From the NCBI GenBank assembly GCA_039803545.1, contig JBDRYS010000001.1:313866-377865 (forward strand): a DNA stretch of 64,000 bases, written 5' to 3'. The notes beneath the pieces are model-generated. The model saw only the letters and a list, made by a program, of their open reading frames with translations. It did not search any database and had not been told where the DNA came from. A program made the translations under genes and the position numbers. Position 1 is the first letter of the stretch, and each line of letters starts with the position of its first letter. The DNA is from a candidate division WOR-3 bacterium. Lineage in GTDB: Bacteria; Hydrothermota; Hydrothermia; UBA1063. This document shows, piece by piece, positions 24,395 through 34,525 of this stretch.

Positions 24395-26054
24395 AATCGC
24401 AAGTAGTGTTAAACTTTTGAGTATAGATCACATCGCTGCAAAGCTTGGCATTGATTGCCAGTTCATTACCCATTGTGGAGACTTTAAAGCTAAGATCAAT
24501 CCCAAAATTCTTGAAACCGAAGAATTTTTGAAGAAAAAAGAAGGCAACCTGATCCTCGTTACTGCAACAACTCCAACACCCTACGGTGAGGGTAAAACTA
24601 CGGTCTCCATAGGTCTTTCTGATGCTTTGAATAAACTTGGCTATAAATCTATTGTGACATTACGAGAACCATCGATGGGCCCGGTCTTTGGGATTAAGGG
24701 TGGGGCAGCAGGTGGAGGATATGCTCAAGTAGTTCCGATGGAGGACATCAACCTTCATTTTACGGGTGATTTTCACGCTGTTTCTATAGCACATAATTTG
24801 ATTTCAGCGATTATTGATAATCACATCCACCAGGGTAATGAATTGGGGATTGACCTTAGAAAAATAACCTGGAAAAGGGTTGTTGATCTCAATGATAGGG
24901 CTCTCAGGAAAATTATTATAGGTTTGGGAGGCCCTACCAATGGTTTTCCCAGGGAAGATGGTTTCGATATAACAGCTGCTTCCGAAATCATGGCCATTCT
25001 CGGTCTATCATTGAACTATAAAGACCTAAAAGAGAGAATTTCAAACATAGTAATCGGTTACAATAAACAGGATGAACCTATAAAGGTTAGAGACCTTAAA
25101 GTTCAGGGCGCTGTTGGAGCCCTTCTGAGGGATGCCTTTAAGCCGAACCTTGTTCAGTCACTGGAAAATAATCCTGCTCTTATCCACACAGGCCCCTTCT
25201 CCAATATCGCCCATGGTACCAATTCTCTGATTGCTACGAAGCTTGCTTTGAAACTTGCCGATTTTGTGGTCACTGAGGCTGGCTTTGGAACTGACCTTGG
25301 TGGGGAAAAATTTGTAGACATTGTATCTCGCGTTGGAAATTTAAGACCAAAGGCTGCGGTTCTTGTGACCTCTGTAAGGGCCCTTAAACACCATGGAGGT
25401 GCGAAGAGACAGGAACTTTCAACGGAGAATATTGAGGCTTTGAAAAAAGGCCTTGAAAATCTTGATAAACATATGGAAAATCTCGACTTCTACAATATTC
25501 CCTTTGTAGTTGCTTTAAATAGGTTTCCTACAGATATGGAGAGAGAGCTGGAACTGGTTGTAAACTATGTGCAGTCAAAAGGGAGAGAAGTTGCTATAAC
25601 CGAGGTTTGGGCCAAGGGGTCTGAGGGTGGCATCGATCTCGCAAAAAAAGTAATTGAAGCTGTCAAAAAGGCAGACGGGAATCTTAATTTCGTTTATGAC
25701 ATAGAAGATCCTATTCCCGTTAAGATTGAAAAAGTTGCAAAGCGTATTTACGGAGCTAAAGAGGTTATTATTGATAGGGATGCTGAACAGGACATAAAGA
25801 ATCTTGAAAAGCAAGGCTTTGGTAACTTATATGTGTGCATTGCCAAGACACAGCTTTCCCTTTCCGGAGACCCAAAGCTTTTAGGGAGACCCAGAGACTT
25901 TTCTCTCCATATTAGAGAGGTAAGATTGAGCGCCGGTGCTGGTTTTGTAGTTCCAATCGCCGGTGAAATCATGACTATGCCAGGCTTACCCAAGGTGCCA
26001 TCTGCTGAGTTTATTGATATAGACGAGAACGGTAAGATAACGGGTCTTTTCTAA
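24378..26054 (+). CDS. fhs: Formate--tetrahydrofolate ligase
   Basis: ATP-dependent formation of 10-formyl-THF from formate. It contains the P-loop TPTPYGEGKTT (the usual form has Ala for Tyr), EPSMGPVFGIKGGAAGGGYAQ with the substrate loops, LHFTGDFHAV, and the C-terminal GLPKVPSAEFID. Length 558, normal. Together with FolD it makes methylene-THF from formate, either for biosynthesis or as the methyl branch of an acetyl-CoA pathway; no other genes of that pathway are in the window. Confidence 0.97.
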   Translation: MKSDIEIASSVKLLSIDHIAAKLGIDCQFITHCGDFKAKINPKILETEEFLKKKEGNLILVTATTPTPYGEGKTTVSIGLSDALNKLGYKSIVTLREPSMGPVFGIKGGAAGGGYAQVVPMEDINLHFTGDFHAVSIAHNLISAIIDNHIHQGNELGIDLRKITWKRVVDLNDRALRKIIIGLGGPTNGFPREDGFDITAASEIMAILGLSLNYKDLKERISNIVIGYNKQDEPIKVRDLKVQGAVGALLRDAFKPNLVQSLENNPALIHTGPFSNIAHGTNSLIATKLALKLADFVVTEAGFGTDLGGEKFVDIVSRVGNLRPKAAVLVTSVRALKHHGGAKRQELSTENIEALKKGLENLDKHMENLDFYNIPFVVALNRFPTDMERELELVVNYVQSKGREVAITEVWAKGSEGGIDLAKKVIEAVKKADGNLNFVYDIEDPIPVKIEKVAKRIYGAKEVIIDRDAEQDIKNLEKQGFGNLYVCIAKTQLSLSGDPKLLGRPRDFSLHIREVRLSAGAGFVVPIAGEIMTMPGLPKVPSAEFIDIDENGKITGLF

Positions 26055-27088
26055 TGAAGCTTGCAATTGTTGGCGAGGCTCTGACGGGTAAGACGACACT
26101 CTTAAAGGTGCTTACCGATAACACTTTTTCCCGTGGTTCTGGATATATATCAGGCGTGGGCACTTTTATCCTTGAAGACCCTAATCTTGACTATCTTTTC
26201 GAGCTTTATAATTCGGACAAAAAGACCCCTCTTCATGTAGAGCTTTATGATTTTGAGGGGCTTGGAAAATTGTGGAAGGACGAAAAGAGAGGGGAAATTA
26301 AAAACGAACTCTCAAATTTTGATGCCCTGATTTGTGTTGTTTCTGATTTTCAGGAGGTTGCCTTAAAGGATTCTTTCTACAATCTGGAATACAAGCTTCT
26401 CCTTACAGACTTAGATTTCGTCGAAAGGCGAATCGAAACTCTGAAGAAGGAAAGGATTAAAAAGAAGGTTAATGAAGAGGAGATAGCCTTGCTCGAAAAA
26501 ATTGATTCCTGGCTCTCCGCTGAAAAGCCTTTGCATTCCCTTGAACTTACAGAGAAAGAAAAAGACCTGATAAAAGGTTACGTTTTCCTTTCTATGCTTC
26601 CTCAAATTTTTGTAATAAATCGAGAGGAATCGAAACTGGGTGGGGAGCTTCCTTCAGACCTCATTAATAGGATTAAAGAGAGGAATTCCCCATTTTTTAT
26701 AACCTCTCTAAAGGTTGAAGAGGAGCTAATAGGCCTTGAGAGGATAGAAAAACTGGAAATTCTTAAGGAATTCGGGATAGAGGAAGACATAAAGACGGCA
26801 ATTTCCTCAGTTATAAAAGACGTCCTTGGGTTAACTTTCTTTTACACAGCCAGTAAAACTGAAGCGAGGGTTTGGGCTGTAAGGAAAGGCGCTACTGCAA
26901 AGGAAGCGGCAGGCAAAATTCACAGTGACTTCGAGAGAGGATTTATAAGAGCTGAGGTTATCCATATAGAAGACCTTGAAAGGGCTGGAAGTGAAAAGAA
27001 GGCGAAGGAGCTTGGACTTTACAGGCTGGAGGGTAAAGATTACATCGTAAAGGATGGGGATATTCTCCTCATAAGGTTCTCTGTATGA
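26054..27088 (+). CDS. ychF: YchF/OLA1-family P-loop ATPase
   Basis: Ribosome-associated translation factor family that prefers ATP over GTP. The P-loop is GEALTGKTT, and the C-terminal TGS-like domain is well conserved: ARVWAVRKGATAKEAAGKIH, FERGFIRAEVI and EGKDYIVKDGDILLIRF. The middle of the G domain is weakly conserved (FEGLGK for the switch, VINREES for the base motif). 344 residues, about 20 shorter than usual. It shares TAATG with the end of fhs. Confidence 0.9.
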   Translation: MKLAIVGEALTGKTTLLKVLTDNTFSRGSGYISGVGTFILEDPNLDYLFELYNSDKKTPLHVELYDFEGLGKLWKDEKRGEIKNELSNFDALICVVSDFQEVALKDSFYNLEYKLLLTDLDFVERRIETLKKERIKKKVNEEEIALLEKIDSWLSAEKPLHSLELTEKEKDLIKGYVFLSMLPQIFVINREESKLGGELPSDLINRIKERNSPFFITSLKVEEELIGLERIEKLEILKEFGIEEDIKTAISSVIKDVLGLTFFYTASKTEARVWAVRKGATAKEAAGKIHSDFERGFIRAEVIHIEDLERAGSEKKAKELGLYRLEGKDYIVKDGDILLIRFSV

Positions 27089-29379
27089 ATCACCCCTTTG
27101 GGGATTACCTCTTGAACCTTGAGAGACCAGCACGCTATATAGGTGGGGAATTTAATGCTGTTAGGAAGCCCCTTGATAAGGTTGTTTTACACATAGGCCT
27201 CTTATACCCCGAAATTTATGAAATTGGGATGTCCAATTTAGGTTTAAAGATTATCTATCACATATTCAACAGCCATCCTGATGTGTACGCTGAACGGATC
27301 TTTCTGCCATGGATTGATGCCATTGAATATATGAGAGAAAGAGAGATACCTCTTTTTACCCTTGAAAGCTATACACCGGTGAAAAATCTTGATATGCTTG
27401 GTATTTCACTCCATACGGAGCTAAACTACACAAATTTACTTTTGGCCTTAGATCTCTCTCATATACCGCTCCTAAGGGAAGAAAGGGTCAATGGTAAATA
27501 TCCCCTCGTTGTTGTGGGTGGGCCTTCCAGTTTTAATCCCCTTCCCTTAGAACCCTTCGTTGATTTCTTTGTTGTTGGAGAAGGAGAAGGTGTTGTCAAG
27601 AAATTGATTCCGTACCTTTTGGATTACAAAAGGGGAAGGCTCTCTAACAACGAGTTTTATTCAGAAATTGCAAAACTTGAAGGTATTTATATCCCTGAAG
27701 TATCAAAGAAAGCGAAACGGGCTGTGGCCTATTTTAATACAGAAGACTTTCCTGTAGATCAAATTGTCCCCACGACGGAGATCGTGCACCATCGCTATGT
27801 TGTTGAGGTGATGAGGGGATGTACAAGGGGGTGTCGCTTCTGTCAGGGTGGCTTTAACTACAGGCCATTAAGGTTAAGGGAACCAGAAGAAGTGTTAAAG
27901 ATCGTGAATGATGGCTTGAGCAAGACGGGCTTTGATGAAGTTGGACTTCTTGCCTTTTCTATTTCTGATTACCCCTACTTAAGCGAACTTATCAGGGCTT
28001 TTAAAGAACGTTTTGAAAATACGCACATTTCTTTGCCCAGTCTTCCCATTGACTCTTTGGATGAAAGTTTACTCGTTGAGTTTGAAGAACTCAGACGTTT
28101 TGGCATCACCTTGGCACCTGAGGTTGCCTCAGAGAAGTTGCGAAAGGTGATCAATAAAAATGTTCCCTTAGAAAGTATATTTAGAACCCTTGACATCGCC
28201 CTTAAATTTAATTTTCGCCATGTAAAATTGTATCTGATGATCGGGGTTCCTGGCGAAACAGCAGAAGACCTTGAAGTGATGGTTAAATTTCTTAAAGAAC
28301 TTTCGATTCGTTACAGGAAAATAGAGTTTAAGGCTTCCATCTCCCCCTTTGTACCTCGACCTCATACCCCCTTTCAATTCGCACGGCAAGAGACGCCTGA
28401 CGAAATCTATTCAAAAATTGATTATCTTCGAAAGTCCACAAAAAGTTTAAAGAATTTTACTTTAACCTTTCACGATCCCAAGATGAGCTTGATTGAGGGT
28501 ATCTTCGGTAGGGGCGATAGTGCCCTTTCATCAGTATTGCTGGATGCTTACAAAGAGGGGGCAATTTTTGATTCGAGAAGCGAATTTTTTGATTTTAACA
28601 AATATTTAAAGGCCTTTGAGAAAAATGGAATAGATCCCTTTGCATATACTCGCCGTCGGGATCCTTCGGAACAATTGCCCTGGGAAATCATTGATACTGG
28701 AGTGTACCCGAAGTATTTGAGACATGAGTTTTCTAAATCTCAAGAGATTACTTACACTGCGGACTGCATGGCAAGGGGGTGTCAGGGCTGCGGAGTGTGG
28801 ATTAAGGAAGGATACGAGCTATGCAAAACGGGTATTAAGAAGGTTGAAAGAGTTCAACTTTCTGGGAGACCAATTCAAGAAAAAATTCCTGCTAAAACGA
28901 GTGGATATTTGCTGACTTACAAAGTTAGGGAGATGTCGAGGTTTATTTCACAGAGAGACCTTACAAAAGTAATAGTGAATATGCTTAGGGTATGCGGGGT
29001 AAAGCTTAAGTACTCTCAAGGGTATGTCCCCCATCCGAGGATTTCTATGCCTAATCCATTGCCCCTGGGCGTTGAAAGTGAGGAGGAATATTTCTACTTT
29101 GAGGCGGAAACTATAGAGAGTTTTAAGGATTTGATTAGTAGGCTGAATCTAAGAACCATTCCAGGGCTAGAATTCCTTTCAATTATCCCTGTGGATAAAA
29201 AGCCGGATTGGAGTAGGTTTAGCATCGCCAGATTCAAGTTAGAAAAGGATGGTGAATCGGAAGAATTTACAGTAGATTTGAGCCAGAATTCTCTTTACAA
29301 GGTCTTAAAGGAAAGGTTCGGAATAGAAAGAAGCGAATTAAACTCGGTGAGGATTAAGAAAGTTGCCGTTTTGAAGTAA
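27085..29379 (+). CDS. Radical SAM protein fused to a DUF2344 domain
   Basis: 764 residues. An N-terminal cobalamin-binding-like region (YEIGMSNLGLKI, VVVGGPSSFNPLPLEPF) is followed by the radical SAM core with CTRGCRFCQGG, then a Cys-rich link (CMARGCQGCGVW), and a C-terminal DUF2344 domain (REMSRFISQRDL, SQGYVPHPRISMPNPLPLGVES). In many bacteria these are the paired families TIGR03960 and TIGR03936; fusion is common. The function is not established. It shares ATGA with ychF. Confidence 0.92.
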   Translation: MNHPFGDYLLNLERPARYIGGEFNAVRKPLDKVVLHIGLLYPEIYEIGMSNLGLKIIYHIFNSHPDVYAERIFLPWIDAIEYMREREIPLFTLESYTPVKNLDMLGISLHTELNYTNLLLALDLSHIPLLREERVNGKYPLVVVGGPSSFNPLPLEPFVDFFVVGEGEGVVKKLIPYLLDYKRGRLSNNEFYSEIAKLEGIYIPEVSKKAKRAVAYFNTEDFPVDQIVPTTEIVHHRYVVEVMRGCTRGCRFCQGGFNYRPLRLREPEEVLKIVNDGLSKTGFDEVGLLAFSISDYPYLSELIRAFKERFENTHISLPSLPIDSLDESLLVEFEELRRFGITLAPEVASEKLRKVINKNVPLESIFRTLDIALKFNFRHVKLYLMIGVPGETAEDLEVMVKFLKELSIRYRKIEFKASISPFVPRPHTPFQFARQETPDEIYSKIDYLRKSTKSLKNFTLTFHDPKMSLIEGIFGRGDSALSSVLLDAYKEGAIFDSRSEFFDFNKYLKAFEKNGIDPFAYTRRRDPSEQLPWEIIDTGVYPKYLRHEFSKSQEITYTADCMARGCQGCGVWIKEGYELCKTGIKKVERVQLSGRPIQEKIPAKTSGYLLTYKVREMSRFISQRDLTKVIVNMLRVCGVKLKYSQGYVPHPRISMPNPLPLGVESEEEYFYFEAETIESFKDLISRLNLRTIPGLEFLSIIPVDKKPDWSRFSIARFKLEKDGESEEFTVDLSQNSLYKVLKERFGIERSELNSVRIKKVAVLK

Positions 29380-29381
29380 AA

Positions 29382-30686
29382 ATGAGAATTTTACTCGTTA
29401 ATCCTCCAGTTTATGACTTTGCACTCCATGATTATTGGCTGAAACCCTATGGGCTTCTGCGAATAGCATCGGCATTGAAAAGAGAAGGTATAGAATTTGA
29501 TTTTTTTGATTTTTTAGATAGGGGCCATCCTTTTTACAGAAACCTTGACCTTAAGACCGATGAGTACGGCAGGGGTAAGTTTTACTTTGAGGAGGTAAAA
29601 AAACCGGATGTGATATCCTTCGTTCCACGGAAGTTTAAGAGATACGGATTGCCTCAAAGAGTTTTCCTGGAAGAGACCTTTTCTAAGGAGTACGAGTACA
29701 TTTTTATCACAACGGGTATGACTTACTGGTACCTTGGGGTGAAGGAAGTAATTGAAATTTCTAAGGAAAGATGGCTCAAGGCAAAGGTTGTCGTTGGTGG
29801 AGTTGCAGCCACATTGACTCCGGACTTTTATATCTCTCTTGGTGCCGATGAGGTCGTTGTAGGTGATAATTGGGAGAGTTTTTGGCAAAATAATTTTTAT
29901 TTAAATCCCGTTGAGGAACTTCCCTATTATGATGTTTACGAAGACCTGAAATATGCGGTTATCCGAATTAATGAAGGCTGCCCTTTGAGGTGTTCTTACT
30001 GCGCCTCTTTCCTGCTTAAGCCCAAGTTTAAAACCATAGACGTTTCTAATTTAGTAAAATTGGTTGAGAAGCTTTACCTATCACGGTCCATCAGGGATTT
30101 CGTGTTTTATGACGATGCCTTGCTCTACAATTTAGAAGGTGGACTTTTGCCTTTTAGAGACGGTCTAAAAGAGAAAAAATTACTTGGTAAGATTCGTTTT
30201 CATACTCCCAATGCCCTTCACGTGAGAAAAATTACCAGGGAGACGGCTTATCTTCTTAAAGAGATGGGATTTGAAACCATATTCCTTGGGGTTGAAACCG
30301 TCAATCCAGAGCTTCTGAAGAAGGTCGGGTGGAAGCTTTCCTTTGCGGATTTTGAAAGGGCGGTGGAGAACCTTAAGGAGGCAGGTTTTACCGGGGATAA
30401 AGTAACGGCCTATATATTTCTTGCCTTGCCTGGCCAACCCCCAGAGGAGGTTGAAGAAAATATCAAGATTATTTCAGAATTTGGCATCAGAGTTTCACTC
30501 TCGGAGTTCTCACCTATACCAGGGACTCCATTGGGAAATCAAGTGATTGAGCAGTATAAACTGTACGACCCGCTCCTAACAAATAACTCCGTTTTCCCAG
30601 TAATATACTACGGCTTCGAGACAGTTAATCGTCTCAAAAACCTAAAAAACGAATTGCAGAAGAAATTCCTCTCTACTTCACATTGA
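29382..30686 (+). CDS. B12-binding radical SAM protein
   Basis: 434 residues. It opens with MRILLVNPPVYDF, typical of the cobalamin-binding half (YGLLRIASALK, VVGGVAATL), and has the cluster motif CPLRCSYCAS near residue 200, then ETIFLGVETVNPELLKKVG and ALPGQPPEEVEENI. Substrate unknown. It begins two bases after the preceding radical SAM gene and its end overlaps the GH57 gene by 14 nt. Last gene of the folD operon. Confidence 0.9.
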   Translation: MRILLVNPPVYDFALHDYWLKPYGLLRIASALKREGIEFDFFDFLDRGHPFYRNLDLKTDEYGRGKFYFEEVKKPDVISFVPRKFKRYGLPQRVFLEETFSKEYEYIFITTGMTYWYLGVKEVIEISKERWLKAKVVVGGVAATLTPDFYISLGADEVVVGDNWESFWQNNFYLNPVEELPYYDVYEDLKYAVIRINEGCPLRCSYCASFLLKPKFKTIDVSNLVKLVEKLYLSRSIRDFVFYDDALLYNLEGGLLPFRDGLKEKKLLGKIRFHTPNALHVRKITRETAYLLKEMGFETIFLGVETVNPELLKKVGWKLSFADFERAVENLKEAGFTGDKVTAYIFLALPGQPPEEVEENIKIISEFGIRVSLSEFSPIPGTPLGNQVIEQYKLYDPLLTNNSVFPVIYYGFETVNRLKNLKNELQKKFLSTSH

Positions 30687-33600
30687 TAGAGGGGATTTTA
30701 ACCGGCGCGTTTGTTTCATAGACGCTCAAAACTTTTTCCTGTACTCCAGTTTCTGGGTATAGAAGGTCAATTACCCTCGGTGCCATCTGGGACTTTGCCC
30801 CTCCAAATTCCCATTCGCCTCTTGTAGATTGTAAGGCCCTTAGGTTATCTTTTCCATAACCATCGTAAGAGTAGAGAGTGAGCGAAATTTTTGCCCCTTT
30901 TAAGTTGCCTGCGAACTTTTTGGAAACAGTGAAGACAACTTCTTTGTTTTCGTAATCCACGTAAATATCGGGATTTTCAAGAAGTTCCATTGATGGGTTG
31001 TAGACTCCGCAGGCATTGTCCCACCCGGAGATCATAATGGCGACATCCCATGGGTTTTCCGTTTGATAATTAAGAGAAGTTTTGATTGGATCTGTTTTGC
31101 CTCCATCCCTGTTATCAATATAGAGGAAGAAAATCTGCTGTGAAAATCCGTAGGGTGCATTCCAGGGGTTATCCAATTCTCCGACTTTTATAGAGAAGAT
31201 GTAGCTATTTTCCGTTTCAAATATTTTTAAACCTTTGATGTCAAAAATGCCCTTCTTAAATACCCCGTTGGAAGGATAAAGGTAATAGCCAGGGCCATAA
31301 TCGTCACCTTCAATATCTGGAATTTCAAAGATCTTTTTAGCGGAAAGGCGTGGATCATTTTTCGCCATTACTGATCCTCCGTAGGAGCCTTTCTTTGCCT
31401 CTTCAAGAATAGATTTATCAAGGAAGTCAGGATAGGGCTTACCGAGGATTTCGTATACATTTTTCAATGTCCTTCTGAACATGATGTCAGTCCAGCGGTC
31501 ATCGCCTGCATTCTGATCCGCTCCAAAGAACCAGAACCAGTCGCTACCTTCTGCGGAAGCCAGTTCAAAGAAGGCTTTTTCTAAAGTTTTTTCGTCGTAT
31601 TGACCGGATTTTTTGAAATTTTCGAAATCTTTTCTCACATAGCCCAAATAGTTCCAGGCTAAGTTCTCTTCATCTTCACCTATCCAGGTAGAGAAGTCTG
31701 CGTTGATCCAGGACCCAGCGAAAAGGTGGGTAATCACTCTCTTTGGAGGGAACTGTTTTATAAAGTCGGTGGGCGTAGTGGTCACTATCCAGTCCGCTTC
31801 GCTGAGCTGAGAATACAAGGAATGGAAGAAATCCTTTGCATCGTTTTTGTACCATTCCCAGGCGTTTTCGCCGTCGAGGATTATAGTGACTAAATGAGGC
31901 TCAGGGTCCTTTGCAAACTTTTGGTGAATTTCATAAAGTCTCATAATAAGGTCGTTTGCTGCCTGTACCCCCGAGAGGGATTTATACCTGAAGCCTATTC
32001 TGTCTGATAGATCGGTATCTCTGAAGACCATATAAATGGTGTCCTTTCCATTAACCACCGCATAAGGCCTGTAAAGGTCGTCATCACCAAAATCTGCCTT
32101 TTTGAGAGAACGGGCGAGGACATGCCCGTCAGAGCACATCCAGATGAATCCGCCCTGCTTTACGATGGGAACAATATCGTGGGATACTGAGCCTTCTGCA
32201 GGCCACATTCCTGCAGGTTTTCTTCCGAAGATTTCTTCGTACTTAGCTACCGCTTGTTTTACGTGCCATAGAGCGTCTTCGGGCCAGGAGAACCTCTCTG
32301 GGAGTTTTGCATTGGGCATTGCTTCACGGGCAGATTCTGTGTCGTAAATGAGTGGCAGAATGGGATGATAGTATGGTGTTGTGATAACTTCAATCTGACC
32401 CTTTGAAAGTAAGTCTTTATGAACAGGAATTATCGCCTTCAAAATTTTCATCTGTATGTCTAAGATTTCTCTTTTGTCCTTCTCTGTAAAATTTTGTCCT
32501 TTTTCTACAAATTTCTTTACGCTTACCTTTTCCCCTGTTGGAAGTGTTACCTCCCCATTTCGGAAGTCTGGATCGAACCAGCAGAGGTTGAAATAGACCT
32601 GGAGGTCTCGAAAATCCTGGGTGGTGTATCTTTTAATGGATTCGTCAAAGTTGATGGTACCGTCGGGATTCCAAACCCTCTTTGTTCTAAGTTCTTTGTA
32701 TCTTGGGAAAATATCGATCATATTATCCCAGTTCGCACTGAAAAAGTTGGCGAGTAGATATTTTTTATCCTCGTAGGTAAGTGAGTCCGCATTCTTTAAG
32801 GTCATTCTAAAATCCACATCAGGAGACTTCCCTTCGTCGTAAAGTCTGATATCATCCTGAAGCTGCATGAGCAGAACAGGGGTGAGGTTAATTGTGAATC
32901 TTATTTTGGGATACTGATAGAGAATTGCTGCCATATCGTAATAGTCCTTTATCCCGTGAAGCCTGACCCACGGTGCGAAGGACTCCCCCGTCTGTAAGTC
33001 CTTGTAGTATCTTGGCTGATGCTGATGCCACACAATGGCGAGATAGATTGGTGTCCCCTGTTTTTTCAAGGATTTAATTATTGGTTCCTGAGGGAGGGTT
33101 GAGGGGCTTACCGCCTCAAGAATAATTTTACCGTCATCGGTGAGTCTGAAGGCGGAGTTGAATCCTCCAAATCCATCGTCTACCTTTGCAGGATTTGTGG
33201 GGTCTTCTTTCCACTGAACACCGTTTATAACGAACTTGTACTGATAGTTGCCCGGTATGAGTTTTACTTTAACACTCCAGATTCCTTTTTCATCCTTTGT
33301 CATTGGCAACCCCGTTGGCGCCCAGTTATTAAAGGTGCCTGCAAGGTAAACCACCTGGGCATCGGGTGCGTAAAATCTGAACAAAACTCCTTCAGGGGTG
33401 TATTCGGGACCTTTCCAGTCGAATTTTATCTCTGTTTCTGCTGGTTTTACAGATGCCGGTGTGTAAAGGATTTTTCCGTCTGGGGTTAGTTCAAACTGAG
33501 AATTAAACCCGCCGAATCCATCCGGAACTTTTCTTGAATTAAAGGGGTCTTCTTTCCATGTGTTACCGTTGATTACGAATTTGTATTCGTAAACTCCGGG

Positions 33601-34131
33601 CTTCAGTTCCAATGAGGTTTCGAAGTACGCACCTTTGTTTTCCATCTTCTGAGCGGTTGGATTCCAGTTGTTGAAGGTTCCCGCAAGATAAACTTCCTTG
33701 GCCTCTTTATCGTAGAATCTAAAAATAACTTTTCCATTTATGTATTCTAAGGATTTTAGTGCACTGACACCGAGCTGTGGCGCCTCTGAAAAGAGGATTT
33801 CCCCCTTATCGGTTAGAGTGAATTTTGAATTTGAACCACCAAAGCCATCCGGAACCTTCCAGGGATTGTCTGGATCTTCTTTCCATACACCGTCGATGAT
33901 GAACTTATACTCATAGGTGCCCGGTTTAAGGTCTACTTCCGCAACCCAGGTGTTGTCTTTCTTGGTCATTTTAATTCCGGTTGGATTCCAGTTGGAGAAG
34001 GTACCGGTTACAACTACGTCCTTAGCCTGTGGTTCCCTTAGAGTGAAAATCACTTTACCATCTTTGTACTCAACCCCTGCAAAGAGGAGCCCAATTGATA
34101 AGGTTGTTATCAAGAATTTTACAAGTCTCAT
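30673..34131 (-). CDS. Secreted GH57 amylase/pullulanase with three N-terminal starch-binding-like modules
   Basis: 1152 residues with a signal peptide (about 1-19). Three tandem modules of the CBM48/AMPK type follow (about 22-115, 127-225, 240-340), each with GTFxNWxP, YEYKFxI or YQYKFVI, WKEDP and DGFGG. The GH57 domain starts at about 360 (IVWHQHQPRYY). WPAEGS places the nucleophile at Glu646 and DGENAWEWY the general acid at Asp753. The C-terminus (about 950-1130) resembles the glucodextranase C-terminal module. It should degrade alpha-glucans outside the cytoplasm; the exact bond specificity is not readable. GH57 enzymes of this kind are most common in thermophiles. AAGGAGG precedes the ATG. 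Confidence 0.93.
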   Translation of the reverse strand: MRLVKFLITTLSIGLLFAGVEYKDGKVIFTLREPQAKDVVVTGTFSNWNPTGIKMTKKDNTWVAEVDLKPGTYEYKFIIDGVWKEDPDNPWKVPDGFGGSNSKFTLTDKGEILFSEAPQLGVSALKSLEYINGKVIFRFYDKEAKEVYLAGTFNNWNPTAQKMENKGAYFETSLELKPGVYEYKFVINGNTWKEDPFNSRKVPDGFGGFNSQFELTPDGKILYTPASVKPAETEIKFDWKGPEYTPEGVLFRFYAPDAQVVYLAGTFNNWAPTGLPMTKDEKGIWSVKVKLIPGNYQYKFVINGVQWKEDPTNPAKVDDGFGGFNSAFRLTDDGKIILEAVSPSTLPQEPIIKSLKKQGTPIYLAIVWHQHQPRYYKDLQTGESFAPWVRLHGIKDYYDMAAILYQYPKIRFTINLTPVLLMQLQDDIRLYDEGKSPDVDFRMTLKNADSLTYEDKKYLLANFFSANWDNMIDIFPRYKELRTKRVWNPDGTINFDESIKRYTTQDFRDLQVYFNLCWFDPDFRNGEVTLPTGEKVSVKKFVEKGQNFTEKDKREILDIQMKILKAIIPVHKDLLSKGQIEVITTPYYHPILPLIYDTESAREAMPNAKLPERFSWPEDALWHVKQAVAKYEEIFGRKPAGMWPAEGSVSHDIVPIVKQGGFIWMCSDGHVLARSLKKADFGDDDLYRPYAVVNGKDTIYMVFRDTDLSDRIGFRYKSLSGVQAANDLIMRLYEIHQKFAKDPEPHLVTIILDGENAWEWYKNDAKDFFHSLYSQLSEADWIVTTTPTDFIKQFPPKRVITHLFAGSWINADFSTWIGEDEENLAWNYLGYVRKDFENFKKSGQYDEKTLEKAFFELASAEGSDWFWFFGADQNAGDDRWTDIMFRRTLKNVYEILGKPYPDFLDKSILEEAKKGSYGGSVMAKNDPRLSAKKIFEIPDIEGDDYGPGYYLYPSNGVFKKGIFDIKGLKIFETENSYIFSIKVGELDNPWNAPYGFSQQIFFLYIDNRDGGKTDPIKTSLNYQTENPWDVAIMISGWDNACGVYNPSMELLENPDIYVDYENKEVVFTVSKKFAGNLKGAKISLTLYSYDGYGKDNLRALQSTRGEWEFGGAKSQMAPRVIDLLYPETGVQEKVLSVYETNAPVKIPSINVK

Positions 34132-34152
34132 AACGCCTCCTTAACTCAGAAT

Positions 34153-34180
34153 ATTTTAATGTTCTCTTTGAGAAAAACAA
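34153..34180 (-). promoter_or_regulatory. Promoter of the GH57 gene
   Basis: On the minus strand TTGTTT (34180-34175), 16 bp, TAAAAT (34158-34153). The expected leader is about 15 nt and holds the AAGGAGG ribosome site. Confidence 0.6.
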
Positions 34181-34525
34181 ATGGTGGCGTTGCTCATGCT
34201 GAGCGGAGTTTGTGCGAGTGTTCTTTAAAAGCTCAATTGTTTGACTTTTTTCAGTTGAAAAGTGTGGAGAATAATAAGCAAAAGAATAGGAATCTTACAA
34301 GGACAACGGAAAGCAGTTTGTTATGGAGGAATTAATGATTTGAAATTCAGTGACATAATACCCGTTGATAAAAGTGAAGGCCGTAAAAAAGCTAAAAGTT
34401 GCTTAGGATACCATCCGAAAGAAACTGCATAAATCTTTTGAATAAATGTTTATAGTAAGAGGCAACTAAATGTACCGATGAGACCCTTGAAGTTCAAGCA
34501 AGCTTAGGAAAAATAATATAATAAG
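34181..34525. other. Gene-free stretch upstream of the second tRNA repeat
   Basis: I see no supported gene. A 56-codon GTG frame on the plus strand (34262-34432) has no ribosome site and resembles nothing known. Confidence 0.5.

Noticed and set aside
34262-34432. 56-codon GTG frame in the gene-free stretch
   Set aside because: No ribosome site and no recognisable family. It could be a decayed fragment, but there is no evidence.
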